64,000 nucleotides of DNA from Microvirga flocculans ATCC BAA-817 (lineage in GTDB: Bacteria; Pseudomonadota; Alphaproteobacteria; Rhizobiales; Beijerinckiaceae): the NCBI RefSeq assembly GCF_000518665.1, contig NZ_KI912469.1:271051-335050 (forward strand), written 5' to 3'. Below are positions 19,603 through 28,173 of the stretch, piece after piece. The position numbers were made by a program, and so were the translations under genes. Position 1 is the stretch's first letter. The number at the start of each line of letters is the position of its first letter. Under the pieces are notes generated by a model. The model was given only the letters and a program-made list of their open reading frames with translations. It was not told where the DNA came from and did not search any database.

Positions 19603-20723
19603 CCGAGAAGCCTGCCGGCTCCGCCCTGGACCGTTTCCGTCTGCCCCGGTGGGGTCAGCGCGGCACGGCGGGCGCCTCGATCCCGGCGCAGCTCAAATTC
19701 GAGAGCATCGTTCAGGTCTATGGCAGCCAGCGGGCCCTCGACGGCGTGTCGCTCACCATCGAGCCCGGGGAGATCGTCTGCCTGCTCGGCCATTCCGGAT
19801 GCGGGAAGACCACCCTGTTGCGCATTGCCGCAGGGGTCGAGGCCCCGACCTCCGGCCGGGTCCTCATGGACGGTCGCGAGGTCAGCGGGCCCAAGGATTT
19901 CGTGGAGCCGGAGAGGCGGGGCATCGGGCTGATGTTCCAGGACTATGCCCTGTTCCCGCACATGACGATCCTGCAGAACATCATGTTCGGCCTCAAGGGC
20001 CTCTCGGCGGCGGAGGCCGACATTGCCGCCCGGCGGGCCCTGTCGCGGGTCGGCCTCGAACACTATGCCGGCGAGTATCCGCATACCCTGTCGGGCGGGG
20101 AGCAGCAGCGGGTCGCGCTGGCGCGGTCCATCGCGCCCCGCCCCGGCGTGCTGCTGATGGACGAGCCGTTTTCCAATCTCGACCGGCGCATGCGCGATGC
20201 CATCCGCGACGAGACCATCGCCATCCTGCGGGAAACCGGCGCGACCACCATCGTGGTGACGCACGATCCTGAGGAGGCCATGCGCATCGCCGACCGGATC
20301 GTGCTGATGCGGGCGGGCAGGATCATCCAGCAGGGCGAGGCCGAGGAGATCTACCGCCGTCCGGCCAATCTCTTCGCCGCCCGTTTCTTCTGCGATTTCA
20401 ACGAGCTCGAAGGGGTGGTCCGCAACGGCCAGGTGAACTGTCCCGTCGGTGTCTTCCCGGCGCCGTATCTGCAGGACGGCCCCGCCATCGTCTGCGTGCG
20501 GCCGCAAGGGCTGAAGCTGAAGCCCGCCGGCTTCTGCCTGCCAGGGAGGGTGGTTTCGCGCCGGTTCCTCGGCGAGGTCGACCTGATCCACATCGACGTG
20601 CAGGGCGTCGACCGGCCTCTCCAGGCCCGGGTCCACGATCCCGCCGGGGTCCGGGAAGGACAGGATGTGGGTATCGAAGTCGATACGAAGGATGTCCTTG
20701 TTTTCGCCGCCTCCGACGCATAG
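19599..20723 (+). CDS. ABC transporter ATP-binding protein (FbpC/PotA-like), without permease
   Basis: A 374-residue nucleotide-binding subunit. Walker A is GHSGCGKTTLL, the Q-loop MFQDYALFPHM, the signature LSGGEQQRVALARS, Walker B VLLMDEPFSNLD, and the H-loop VVTHDPEEAM. The C-terminal 130 residues resemble the TOBE regulatory region of CUT1/iron(III) importers (CVRPQGLKLKP). It overlaps scpB by four bases and sits between scpB and tatA. No permease or binding-protein gene is nearby, so its membrane partner must be encoded elsewhere or it has another role. Confidence 0.88.
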   Translation: MTEKPAGSALDRFRLPRWGQRGTAGASIPAQLKFESIVQVYGSQRALDGVSLTIEPGEIVCLLGHSGCGKTTLLRIAAGVEAPTSGRVLMDGREVSGPKDFVEPERRGIGLMFQDYALFPHMTILQNIMFGLKGLSAAEADIAARRALSRVGLEHYAGEYPHTLSGGEQQRVALARSIAPRPGVLLMDEPFSNLDRRMRDAIRDETIAILRETGATTIVVTHDPEEAMRIADRIVLMRAGRIIQQGEAEEIYRRPANLFAARFFCDFNELEGVVRNGQVNCPVGVFPAPYLQDGPAIVCVRPQGLKLKPAGFCLPGRVVSRRFLGEVDLIHIDVQGVDRPLQARVHDPAGVREGQDVGIEVDTKDVLVFAASDA

Positions 20724-20780
20724 GTTGACGGCAAGATCTTCATCTGAAACGCCGCGCCCTCCGGGCGCAGGAGGAATGCC

Positions 20781-21023
20781 ATGGGTGGCACGAGTATTTG
20801 GCACTGGATCGTCGTAGGTCTGATCGTCGTCCTGCTGTTCGGACGCGGCAAGATTTCCGACATGATGGGCGACGTTGCCAAGGGCATCAAAGCCTTCAAG
20901 AAAGGCATGGCGGAGGACGATACCCAGTCCAAGCCCGTGCAGCCCTCCGAGCCCGTTCGGACCATCGACCATCAGGCCGGAGCCGCGACGGGCACCGCCA
21001 CCACGGATCACAAGGTCGGCTAA
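20781..21023 (+). CDS. tatA: Sec-independent protein translocase subunit TatA
   Basis: An 80-residue subunit with one N-terminal membrane helix ([16 protein letters not shown]), followed by [20 protein letters not shown], the amphipathic helix with the conserved F-G hinge, and a short polar tail. TatA polymerises to form the pore for folded proteins. AGGAGG precedes the ATG. tatB and tatC follow on the same strand. Confidence 0.94.
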   Translation: MGGTSIWHWIVVGLIVVLLFGRGKISDMMGDVAKGIKAFKKGMAEDDTQSKPVQPSEPVRTIDHQAGAATGTATTDHKVG

Positions 21024-21098
21024 GCTGCGGGATGCGCGCCGGGGCATGCGGCGCGCCAGTCTGCGTAAGTACCTAAGAGGCAGGTTCGAGGCCGCGTC

Positions 21099-21674
21099 AT
21101 GTTGGACATGAGCTGGGGTGAGATCATGGTGATCGGCGCAGTCGCGCTGATCGTGATCGGCCCGAAGGATCTGCCGAAGGCGCTGCGCACCGTCGGGCAG
21201 GTGACGGGGAAGCTTCGCCGCATGGCGGCGGAGTTCCAGGGTCAGTTCAACGAGGCCATGCGGGAGGCCGAGCTTGACGACGTCAAGAAGCAGCTCCAGG
21301 GCATGAACGACTCCGTCTCGTCGCTCAACACCAGCTTCAATCCGATCCAGACGATCCGGGACGAGCTCAAGACTACCATCGAAGCCCCTGCGAAGGCTCC
21401 GGAGACCGAGCCGCTTCAGGATTCTGCTCAGCCGGTTGAAACCCAGCCGGTTGCGCAGGAGACGCCTCAGGCCGCCACCGACGCCAATGTCCAGGCCGCA
21501 ATCGAGGGGCGGACGCCCGATCCCGTCGATCCGCTCGTCGAACTGCCGCCTCCGCCCATCGGCGATCCGGCTGCGGAAATTGCCGAGTCCCTCCGCCGCG
21601 AGGCCGAGTACGAGGCTCAGCAGGCCGCCCTTGCCAAGCAACTTTCAGAAGAACCGGACGCGAAAGCTCGATGA
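21099..21674 (+). CDS. tatB: Sec-independent protein translocase subunit TatB
   Basis: A 191-residue TatB. Its N-terminal helix begins [19 protein letters not shown] with the conserved Glu at position 8. Next comes [21 protein letters not shown] and a long amphipathic helix with a Pro/Glu/Ala-rich C-terminal tail. TatB forms the twin-arginine signal receptor together with TatC. Its last bases overlap tatC (ATGA), which supports coupled translation. Confidence 0.93.
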   Translation: MLDMSWGEIMVIGAVALIVIGPKDLPKALRTVGQVTGKLRRMAAEFQGQFNEAMREAELDDVKKQLQGMNDSVSSLNTSFNPIQTIRDELKTTIEAPAKAPETEPLQDSAQPVETQPVAQETPQAATDANVQAAIEGRTPDPVDPLVELPPPPIGDPAAEIAESLRREAEYEAQQAALAKQLSEEPDAKAR

Positions 21675-22474
21675 CCACCCCCATTGAAGAGGATGAGGTC
21701 GAGGCTTCGCGCGCGCCTCTGATCGAACACCTGACCGAGCTGCGTTCGCGGCTGATCAAGGCTCTGGCCGCGTTCGTCGTGATGTTCTTCCTCTGCTTTG
21801 CCGTCGCGAAGTATATCTACAACGCGCTGGTCTGGCCCTATGTGCTGGCGGTCGGCTCGCCCGAAAAGGCGCACCTCGTTTACACCCACGGCCTGGAATA
21901 TCTCTTCACGCAGATCCAGGTGGCGGCCTTCGGGGCCGGGCTCCTGGCCTTCCCGATCATCGCCATCCAGATCTACAAGTTCGTGGCGCCGGGCCTATAC
22001 AAGAACGAGCGCCGGGCCTTCGTGCCCTATCTGATCGCGACCCCGGTCCTGTTCACCATCGGCGCGGCCTGCGTCTACTTCATCGCCATGCCGCTCCTCA
22101 TGCGCTTTTCGGTCGGCATGCAGCAACTGGCGACGGATACGGGGCCCACCATCGAGTTCCTGCCCAAGGTCAGCGAGTACCTGTCGCTGATCATGACGCT
22201 GATCTTCGCCTTCGGCATCTGCTTCCAGCTGCCCGTGATCCTGACCCTGCTGGCCAGGGCGGGGATCATCGATTCGGAATTCCTGAAGTCGAAGCGCCGC
22301 TACGCCATCGTCATCGTCTTCGTGATCGCCGCCGTCCTGACGCCTCCGGACGTGATCAGCCAGTTCGCCCTTGCAGTCCCCACCTTGCTTCTTTACGAGG
22401 CGTCCATCTTCTCCGTCCGGATGGTCGAGAAGAAGCGTGCGGAAGCCGAGGCCGCGCGCGCGGCAGAGGCGTAG
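21671..22474 (+). CDS. tatC: Sec-independent protein translocase subunit TatC
   Basis: A 267-residue inner-membrane receptor with six helices. Hallmarks are [18 protein letters not shown] at the N-terminus, [16 protein letters not shown], and [20 protein letters not shown]. It recognises the twin-arginine signal. The gene overlaps tatB by four bases. The C-terminal tail is Glu/Ala/Arg-rich. The complete tatABC set is intact. Confidence 0.96.
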   Translation: MTTPIEEDEVEASRAPLIEHLTELRSRLIKALAAFVVMFFLCFAVAKYIYNALVWPYVLAVGSPEKAHLVYTHGLEYLFTQIQVAAFGAGLLAFPIIAIQIYKFVAPGLYKNERRAFVPYLIATPVLFTIGAACVYFIAMPLLMRFSVGMQQLATDTGPTIEFLPKVSEYLSLIMTLIFAFGICFQLPVILTLLARAGIIDSEFLKSKRRYAIVIVFVIAAVLTPPDVISQFALAVPTLLLYEASIFSVRMVEKKRAEAEAARAAEA

Positions 22475-22569
22475 GGCCCGAAAGGCTCCAGCCGGCCGCC
22501 ATCCTTGGCACGATTAAGAGGGCGGCCGTGTTCTCGGGCAAGGCCGCTGACGAAGCAGGTCCTCATCCC

Positions 22570-23931
22570 ATGCACGACATCCGTTCCATCCGCGAGAACC
22601 CCGCGGCTTTCGATCAAGGCCTCCGGAACCGGGGCATGGAGCCCTTGTCCGAGCGCCTGATCGCTCTCGACGATGCCCGTAAAGCTGCCGTATCCGCCCT
22701 TCAGGCCGCCACGGAACGCCGCAACGCGATGTCCAAGGAGATCGGGCAGGCCAAGGCGAAGAAGGACGAGGCGCGGGCGCAGGACCTGATGGCCGAGGTG
22801 GCCCGCATCAAGGAATCGATGCCGCAGCTCGAGGAGGCGGAACGCGCCGCCGAGAAGGCCCTGTTCGAGGTCCTCGCGGCCATTCCGAATATCCCCAAGG
22901 AGGACGTGCCGGTCGGCGCGGACGAGCACGGCAACGTGGAGCGCCATCGCTTCGGCACGCCGCGGACCCTGAACAGCGCCAAACAGCATTTCGAGATCGG
23001 CGAGGCGCTCGGGCTCATGGACTTCGAGACGGCGGCGAAGCTCTCCGGCTCGCGCTTCGTGGTGCTCAAGGGCGGCCTCGCCCGCCTGGAGCGGGCGCTG
23101 GGCCAGTTCATGATCGACCTCCACACCACCGAGCACGGCTACACGGAAGTGAACCCGCCGCTGCTGGTGCGTGACGACACCATGTTCGGCACGGCGCAAT
23201 TGCCCAAGTTCGAGGACGACCAGTTCTGGGCTTTCCCGGGCAATTCGCTCCAGCAGATCGTGGAGGCCGCTCTCGAAGGGCAGCCGCGCGACGCGATCGC
23301 CAAGGCGATCAAGGACACCCGCTACGGCATGATCCCGACGGCGGAGGTGACGCTCACCAATCTCGTGCGGGAGCAGATCCTCTCGGAAGAGGAGCTGCCC
23401 CTGCGCTTCACCGCGCTCACCCCGAGCTTCCGCGCCGAGGCGGGATCCGCCGGGCGCGACACGCGCGGCATGATCCGCCAGCACCAATTCGTGAAGTGCG
23501 AACTCGTCTCGATCACGACGCCCGAGACCTCGGCCGACGAGCACGAGCGCATGCTCACGAGCGCGGAGAACGTGCTCAAGAAGCTCGAGCTGCCGTTCCG
23601 CACCATGACGCTGTGCACCGGCGATATGGGCTTCTCCTCGACCAAGACCTACGACATCGAAGTATGGCTGCCGGGGCAGGGCATGTATCGCGAGATTTCG
23701 AGCTGCTCGGTCTGCTCGGACTTCCAGGCTCGGCGCATGAACGCCCGCTACCGCCCCGCCGACGGCAAGGGGCCGCGCTTCGTTCACACGCTCAACGGCT
23801 CCGGTCTTGCGGTCGGCCGCACGCTCGTGGCCGTGCTGGAGAACTACCAGAACGAGGATGGCAGCGTCACAATCCCGTCGGCGCTCCAGCCCTATATGGG
23901 CGGCCTCACCCGCATCGAGCGACAGGCCTGA
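22570..23931 (+). CDS. serS: serine--tRNA ligase
   Basis: A 453-residue class II synthetase charging tRNA-Ser and tRNA-Sec. The N-terminal coiled-coil arm spans about residues 25-105 ([20 protein letters not shown]). Motif 2 is [21 protein letters not shown], within [10 protein letters not shown], and motif 3 is [17 protein letters not shown]. The start at 22570 ([14 protein letters not shown]) matches family N-termini; an in-frame start at 22528 would add an unrelated extension. surE follows after one base. Confidence 0.96.
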   Translation: MHDIRSIRENPAAFDQGLRNRGMEPLSERLIALDDARKAAVSALQAATERRNAMSKEIGQAKAKKDEARAQDLMAEVARIKESMPQLEEAERAAEKALFEVLAAIPNIPKEDVPVGADEHGNVERHRFGTPRTLNSAKQHFEIGEALGLMDFETAAKLSGSRFVVLKGGLARLERALGQFMIDLHTTEHGYTEVNPPLLVRDDTMFGTAQLPKFEDDQFWAFPGNSLQQIVEAALEGQPRDAIAKAIKDTRYGMIPTAEVTLTNLVREQILSEEELPLRFTALTPSFRAEAGSAGRDTRGMIRQHQFVKCELVSITTPETSADEHERMLTSAENVLKKLELPFRTMTLCTGDMGFSSTKTYDIEVWLPGQGMYREISSCSVCSDFQARRMNARYRPADGKGPRFVHTLNGSGLAVGRTLVAVLENYQNEDGSVTIPSALQPYMGGLTRIERQA

Positions 23932-23932
23932 C

Positions 23933-24694
23933 ATGCGCATTCTCTGCACCAACGACGACGGCATCCACGCTCCGGGGCTCAAGACCCTCGAGGCCATCGC
24001 CCGCAACCTGTCGGACGATGTCTGGGTCGTGGCACCCGAGACGGATCAGAGCGGCGTCGCCCATTCCCTGTCCTTGAACGATCCGCTGCGGCTGCGCGAA
24101 ATCTCGAGCCGGCATTTCGCGGTGAAGGGCACGCCGACCGATTGCGTAATCATGGGCGTCCGGCACCTCATGCAGGACGCGAAGCCCGACCTCGTGCTCT
24201 CCGGCGTGAACCGGGGGCAGAACGTGGCGGAGGACGTGACCTATTCCGGCACCGTGGCGGGAGCCATCGAGGGCACCATCCTCGGCATTCCCTCCATCGC
24301 CCTGTCCCAGGCCTACGGCCCGGGCACGCGCAATGCACCGCGCTGGCACTGCGCCGAGCATCACGGCCCCAAGGTCGTCCGCAAGATCCTCGAGGCCGGG
24401 ATCGACAAGGGCATCCTCGTCAACGTGAACTTCCCGGATTGCGAGCCGGAAGAGATCGAGGGAACGGCTGTCGTCAATCAGGGCGAGCGTACCCAGGAAC
24501 TCCTGCGCCTGGACGAGCGCCGGGACGGGCGCGGCAATCCCTATTTCTGGATCGCCTTCGCGCGCCAGCCCTTCACGCCCGGCAACGGCACGGATCTCTG
24601 GGCCATCGCCAACCGGCGCATCGCGGTGACGCCGCTGCGCATCGACATGACGGACGAGCCGACGCTGACCCGCTACGCGCAGGCTTTCGGATGA
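23933..24694 (+). CDS. surE: 5'/3'-nucleotidase SurE
   Basis: A 253-residue metal-dependent phosphatase acting on nucleoside monophosphates. The N-terminal MRILCTNDDGIHAPG carries the paired Asp metal ligands, and APETDQSGVAHSLSL, KGTPTDCVIMG and VLSGVNRGQN are family signatures. The start at 23933 agrees with the family; upstream in-frame codons lie within serS. The serS-surE-pcm-nlpD order is widely conserved and is linked to stationary-phase survival. Confidence 0.95.
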   Translation: MRILCTNDDGIHAPGLKTLEAIARNLSDDVWVVAPETDQSGVAHSLSLNDPLRLREISSRHFAVKGTPTDCVIMGVRHLMQDAKPDLVLSGVNRGQNVAEDVTYSGTVAGAIEGTILGIPSIALSQAYGPGTRNAPRWHCAEHHGPKVVRKILEAGIDKGILVNVNFPDCEPEEIEGTAVVNQGERTQELLRLDERRDGRGNPYFWIAFARQPFTPGNGTDLWAIANRRIAVTPLRIDMTDEPTLTRYAQAFG

Positions 24695-24710
24695 CGAGGG
24701 CGCGGGCACG

Positions 24711-25394
24711 ATGAGCCGGGATCCGCCATTCCTGCCCGAGGCGGATATCCGCAGCGAGCAGGCGGCAATCGGTGCCGCATCCTTCATCCTCTCCTTAAGA
24801 GCGAAGGGGATCCGCGATACGGCGCTCCTGCGGGCCATGGAGCTCGTGCCGCGGGAGGTCTTCGCCCCGCGCCGCTTCACGGATCTCGCCCGGACCGATG
24901 TCGCCCTGCCTCTGCCCTGCGGCCAGACCATGACCGGACCGGCCACGGTCGCGGCCATGCTCCTGGCGCTCGGCGTCCAGCCCGGCCAGCGGGTGCTGGA
25001 AATCGGAACAGGCAGCGGCTACGTGACGGCGCTTCTCGCCAAGCTCGGCGCGGAAGTGACCACGGTGGAGCGGTTCAGCACCCTTGCGGAGAGCGCGGCC
25101 CAGCACCTCAAGATCGTCCAGACGGAAAAGGTTCGCCTGGAGGTGGGCGATGGGCTGGCCACACGCGTGCGCGAGCGCTTCGACCGTATCCTGCTGAATG
25201 GTTCTCACCCGCGGGTGCCGGAAAACCTGATGCCGCTCCTTGGCCCCGGCGGACGCCTCGTCGGCGCCCTTGCGATCGAGGGCGCACCGCGCCTCGTGCG
25301 GGTCGAGCGCGGTCCGGAAGGCGAGGTGACGCAGGATCTCGGCGTTCCCTTGCGGATTTCCCCGCTGGTCACCGGGATTGCGGCAACTCTCTGA
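24711..25394 (+). CDS. pcm: protein-L-isoaspartate O-methyltransferase
   Basis: A 227-residue SAM-dependent enzyme that methylates isoaspartyl residues to start repair of damaged proteins. SAM motif I is VLEIGTGSGYVTALLA, preceded by the typical LPLPCGQTMTGPATVAAM substrate segment; the post-motif RFDRILLNGSHPRVPE follows. Family members usually have ATGA or TGA in that last motif, so the variant NGSH suggests some divergence. It follows surE by 16 bp in the stationary-phase survival cluster. Confidence 0.88.
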   Translation: MSRDPPFLPEADIRSEQAAIGAASFILSLRAKGIRDTALLRAMELVPREVFAPRRFTDLARTDVALPLPCGQTMTGPATVAAMLLALGVQPGQRVLEIGTGSGYVTALLAKLGAEVTTVERFSTLAESAAQHLKIVQTEKVRLEVGDGLATRVRERFDRILLNGSHPRVPENLMPLLGPGGRLVGALAIEGAPRLVRVERGPEGEVTQDLGVPLRISPLVTGIAATL

Positions 25395-25453
25395 CCGAAT
25401 CGAAAAAAAGTCGGACAAGGTTACGACAAAGTGCATGCCGTCAACCGTTGCTT

Positions 25454-25470
25454 AACCTGAACAGGTTTTT
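25454..25470 (+). terminator. weak intrinsic terminator-like hairpin after pcm
   Basis: AACCT-gaac-AGGTT is followed by TTT about 60 bp after the pcm stop. The stem is only five base pairs, so termination would be partial, leaving read-through into the M23 gene possible. Confidence 0.35.
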
Positions 25471-25508
25471 AATCGCCCCATCGAGTTGCGTTCGGTTGGG
25501 GTTGAGTA

Positions 25509-26570
25509 ATGCGGTTGCGTGTGAGTTCTGAGCATTGGTCTGCGGTGTCTCGGATCGCTCTGGTGGGCTTGATCGGCAGCGTCGCTGCCGCCTGCAGTGC
25601 GGATACGTCGCGATTTGCAGAGAATCCCTTCTCCAATCCCTTCGCCTCCAGCGAGCGGATGGAAACGACGGCTTCCGTTTCGCCCCAGTCGCAGGCGGCT
25701 CCCTCCTACGCGGCGGCTCCGATGCCGACCGCTCCGGTTCAGGCGCAGGCTCTGCCTCCGGTGCAGCCCCAGCCTCTGTCGCAGCCCAACCGCATCGCTA
25801 GCGCTCCCGTTCAGCCGCGCCCCGTTCCGATGGCCCAGACGGCTTCGGTTCAGCCCGCCGCTCAGCCCAAGTTCCGTCTCGTCGATCCCTCCAAGGCGCC
25901 TTCGGCAACGACGCCGGTTGCGTCCGCCGAGCCGGTGAGGCGCACCCGTCCCGGCATGAACGCGACGGAGCAGGCCTCCGCGCCGGCCAAGCCCGCTCCC
26001 ATGCAGGTTGCCGCCGCGACGCAGGAGCCGCTGGTTTCGGCTCCCAAGCCTCTCGTTTCCGCGCCGAAGCCCGTCGAAGATCAGAAAGTCGCGGCTCTCA
26101 CCCAGCCTGAAGCGGTGAAGCCTGCGGCTCTGCCGCCAGCCCCGGCCCCTGAGACGGCGAAGGCCGCGGCGCCCGAGCCCGAGCAGACTGCCAGCGTCCC
26201 GGCGGGCGATTTCCGCTGGCCGGCGCGCGGCCGAGTCATCGCCGGTTTCGGCGCGAATGGCGGCAATGAAGGCATCAACATCGCCGTTCCCGAGGGCACC
26301 CCGGTCAAGGCCGCCGAAGCCGGCACCGTGACCTATGCGGGCAGCGAGGTGAAGGGTTACGGCAACCTCGTGCTCATCCGCCACGAGAACGGCTACGTCT
26401 CGGCCTACGCCCATAACGGCTCGCTCAACGTGAAGCGCGGCGATCAGGTGAAGCGCGGTCAGGTGATCGCCACGTCCGGCCAGACCGGCAACGTCACCTC
26501 GCCCCAGCTCCACTTCGAGATCCGCAAGGGGGCGACGCCGGTCGATCCGATGAAGTATCTCGGCGGCTGA
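25509..26570 (+). CDS. NlpD/EnvC-like murein hydrolase activator, degenerate M23 domain
   Basis: A 353-residue envelope protein. The N-terminus resembles a lipoprotein signal with Cys at SVAAACS. A long Pro/Ala/Gln-rich linker follows, and no LysM repeat is obvious. A C-terminal LytM/M23 domain follows (about residues 235-353: GYGNLVLIRHENGYVSAYAH, QLHFEIRKGATPVDPMKYLG). The first zinc-ligand motif HxxxD is replaced by the NEGIN segment, so peptidase activity is unlikely. As in E. coli NlpD it would activate amidases for septal peptidoglycan splitting. It lies after surE-pcm, the conserved place for nlpD. Confidence 0.83.
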   Translation: MRLRVSSEHWSAVSRIALVGLIGSVAAACSADTSRFAENPFSNPFASSERMETTASVSPQSQAAPSYAAAPMPTAPVQAQALPPVQPQPLSQPNRIASAPVQPRPVPMAQTASVQPAAQPKFRLVDPSKAPSATTPVASAEPVRRTRPGMNATEQASAPAKPAPMQVAAATQEPLVSAPKPLVSAPKPVEDQKVAALTQPEAVKPAALPPAPAPETAKAAAPEPEQTASVPAGDFRWPARGRVIAGFGANGGNEGINIAVPEGTPVKAAEAGTVTYAGSEVKGYGNLVLIRHENGYVSAYAHNGSLNVKRGDQVKRGQVIATSGQTGNVTSPQLHFEIRKGATPVDPMKYLGG

Positions 26571-26618
26571 CGGCCTGAAGAAATCCGCCGGTTCGGTTCG
26601 CCGGGCCGGCAATGGGAG

Positions 26619-26648
26619 GGGACGGTGGGGCTCAGCCACCGTCCCTTT
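26619..26648. terminator. intrinsic terminator between convergent genes
   Basis: A perfect ten-base-pair stem, GGGACGGTGG with CCACCGTCCC around a seven-base loop, is followed by TTT on the + strand. It lies between the stops of the NlpD-like gene and the DUF815 gene and can serve both. Confidence 0.7.
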
Positions 26649-26654
26649 GCCGTT

Positions 26655-27542
26655 TCAGAGGGCCTTGCCGAGCCTCCCTGCGAGATCCTGGATGAATTGC
26701 CAGGCCGTGCGCCCGGAGCGGGCCCCGCGGGTGGTGGCCCATTCCAGCGCCTCTGCGCGGATGGCGTCGCGGTCGGCCTCGAGTCCCAGATGCTCCACAT
26801 AGGCGAAGACCATGTCGAGATACTCGTCCTGGCTGCACTTGTGGAAGCCGAGCCAGAGGCCGAAACGGTCGGACAGCGAGACCTTCTCCTCCACCGCCTC
26901 GCCCGGGTTGATGGCCGTCGAGCGCTCGTTCTCCATCATGTCGCGGGGCAGGAGGTGGCGGCGGTTAGACGTGGCGTAGAAGATCACGTTGTCGGGCCGT
27001 CCCTCGATCCCGCCCTCCAGCACGGCCTTGAGCGACTTGTAGGAGGTGTCGTCCGCATCGAAGGAGAGGTCGTCGCAGAAGACGATGAAACGGTGGGGAT
27101 CGGCCCGCAGGAGGCTCATGAGCTCGGGCAGGGTCTCGATGTCCTCCCGGTGAATCTCGATGAGTTTCAGGGGGCGGGCGCTTGCGGGCTTCGTGTGGTT
27201 GATTTCCGCGTGAACCGCTTTGACCAGGGAGGATTTGCCCATGCCCCGGGCGCCCCAGAGGAGGGCGTTGTTAGCCGGAAGCCCCCTGGCGAAGCGCTGG
27301 GTATTCTCCGCCAGCAGGTCACGGACCCGGTCGATGCCGCGCAGAAGGCTCATCTCCACCCGGTTCACCCTCGGGACGGGGGACAGCCTGCGCCCGGCGG
27401 CCTGCCAGACGAAGGCGTCGGCCGCCGCGAAATCGGGTTGGGCCGTGGCGGCCGGGGCCAGCCGCTCCAGGGCATCGGCGATGCGCTTCAGCAGGGCCAG
27501 GGATTCAGGGGAGGTGAGGTCGGCGGGCATCGGATCTGACAT
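26655..27542 (-). CDS. DUF815 family AAA+ ATPase
   Basis: A 295-residue ATPase of the DUF815 (YcaJ-unrelated) family. Walker A is LLWGARGMGKSSLVKAV (around residue 95). A Walker B-like strand, HRFIVFCDDLSFD, follows, and FYATSNRRHLLPRDMMEN resembles sensor 1. The C-terminal segment is RSGRTAWQFIQDLAGRL. The biological role of the family is unknown; it is a common single-copy gene in alphaproteobacteria. It is transcribed divergently from yajC. Confidence 0.85.
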   Translation of the reverse strand: MSDPMPADLTSPESLALLKRIADALERLAPAATAQPDFAAADAFVWQAAGRRLSPVPRVNRVEMSLLRGIDRVRDLLAENTQRFARGLPANNALLWGARGMGKSSLVKAVHAEINHTKPASARPLKLIEIHREDIETLPELMSLLRADPHRFIVFCDDLSFDADDTSYKSLKAVLEGGIEGRPDNVIFYATSNRRHLLPRDMMENERSTAINPGEAVEEKVSLSDRFGLWLGFHKCSQDEYLDMVFAYVEHLGLEADRDAIRAEALEWATTRGARSGRTAWQFIQDLAGRLGKAL

Positions 27543-27646
27543 CGAGAAACGGTGGGAAGGTCGTGCTTACCCCAGAATCCGCCCTCCGGTCCATGGAAGA
27601 GGGGCTCATGAGGCCGCATGAGGCTTGGGAAAGCCCTCCAACTTCA

Positions 27647-27674
27647 TTGATTTCGCGGAGTCGATGGGTATAGT
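27647..27674 (+). promoter_or_regulatory. candidate sigma-70 promoter for yajC-secDF
   Basis: TTGATT (27647-27652) and TATAGT (27669-27674) are separated by 16 bp and lie about 68 bp upstream of the yajC start in the gap divergent to the DUF815 gene. Confidence 0.45.
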
Positions 27675-27741
27675 CCGCCACGCTTTGAATCCCCCATGGC
27701 GCGGGTGGGCCTCGGAAAACGCCCGCCACGCGCCTTTATCC

Positions 27742-28086
27742 ATGGAGAGCCGCTTGTTCATTTCACCAGCCTTCGCACAAGGGGCCCCCGCCGGGGGCGG
27801 AATGGAGATGATCCTTCAATTCGTCCCGTTCATCCTCATATTCGTCATCATGTGGTTCCTCATCATCCGTCCGCAGCAGCGCCGGGTGAAGGCTCACCAG
27901 GAAATGATCAAGAACGTGCGCCGCGGCGACACGGTCGTGACGTCGGGCGGCATCATCGGCAAGGTGACGAAGGTGACCGAGGATTCGGCCGATATCGAGG
28001 TCGAGATCGCCGATGGCGTCAAGGTGAAGGTGGCCCGCGCCATGATCTCCGACGTCCGCTCCAAGAGCGAGCCGGTCAAGGCCTGA
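27742..28086 (+). CDS. yajC: preprotein translocase accessory subunit YajC
   Basis: A 114-residue single-pass membrane protein that associates with SecDF. The membrane helix is ILQFVPFILIFVIMWFLII, followed by RPQQRRVKAHQEMIKNVRRG and a small beta domain (GDTVVTSGGIIGKVTKV). Starts considered: ATG 27742 and TTG 27757. The latter has GGAGAG close by and gives a family-like FISPAFAQ N-terminus, so the true start may be 27757. Confidence 0.92.
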   Translation: MESRLFISPAFAQGAPAGGGMEMILQFVPFILIFVIMWFLIIRPQQRRVKAHQEMIKNVRRGDTVVTSGGIIGKVTKVTEDSADIEVEIADGVKVKVARAMISDVRSKSEPVKA

Positions 28087-28173
28087 TGAAGACGAAGCCG
28101 GCCCGTTCCAGGCGGATGGGCCGGTTCGCCGCAGGTTCCTGCGGCAGAGTATGTGAGAAAGGTTGAGCCGACG

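Noticed and set aside
22501..22520. TTGGCACG upstream of serS as a sigma-54 promoter
   Set aside because: The -12 TTGC element is missing at the required spacing.
27600..27740. tRNA-like 3' sequence (TTTGAATCCCCCAT) before yajC
   Set aside because: No acceptor stem or anticodon arm can be formed; the segment looks like promoter and leader DNA.
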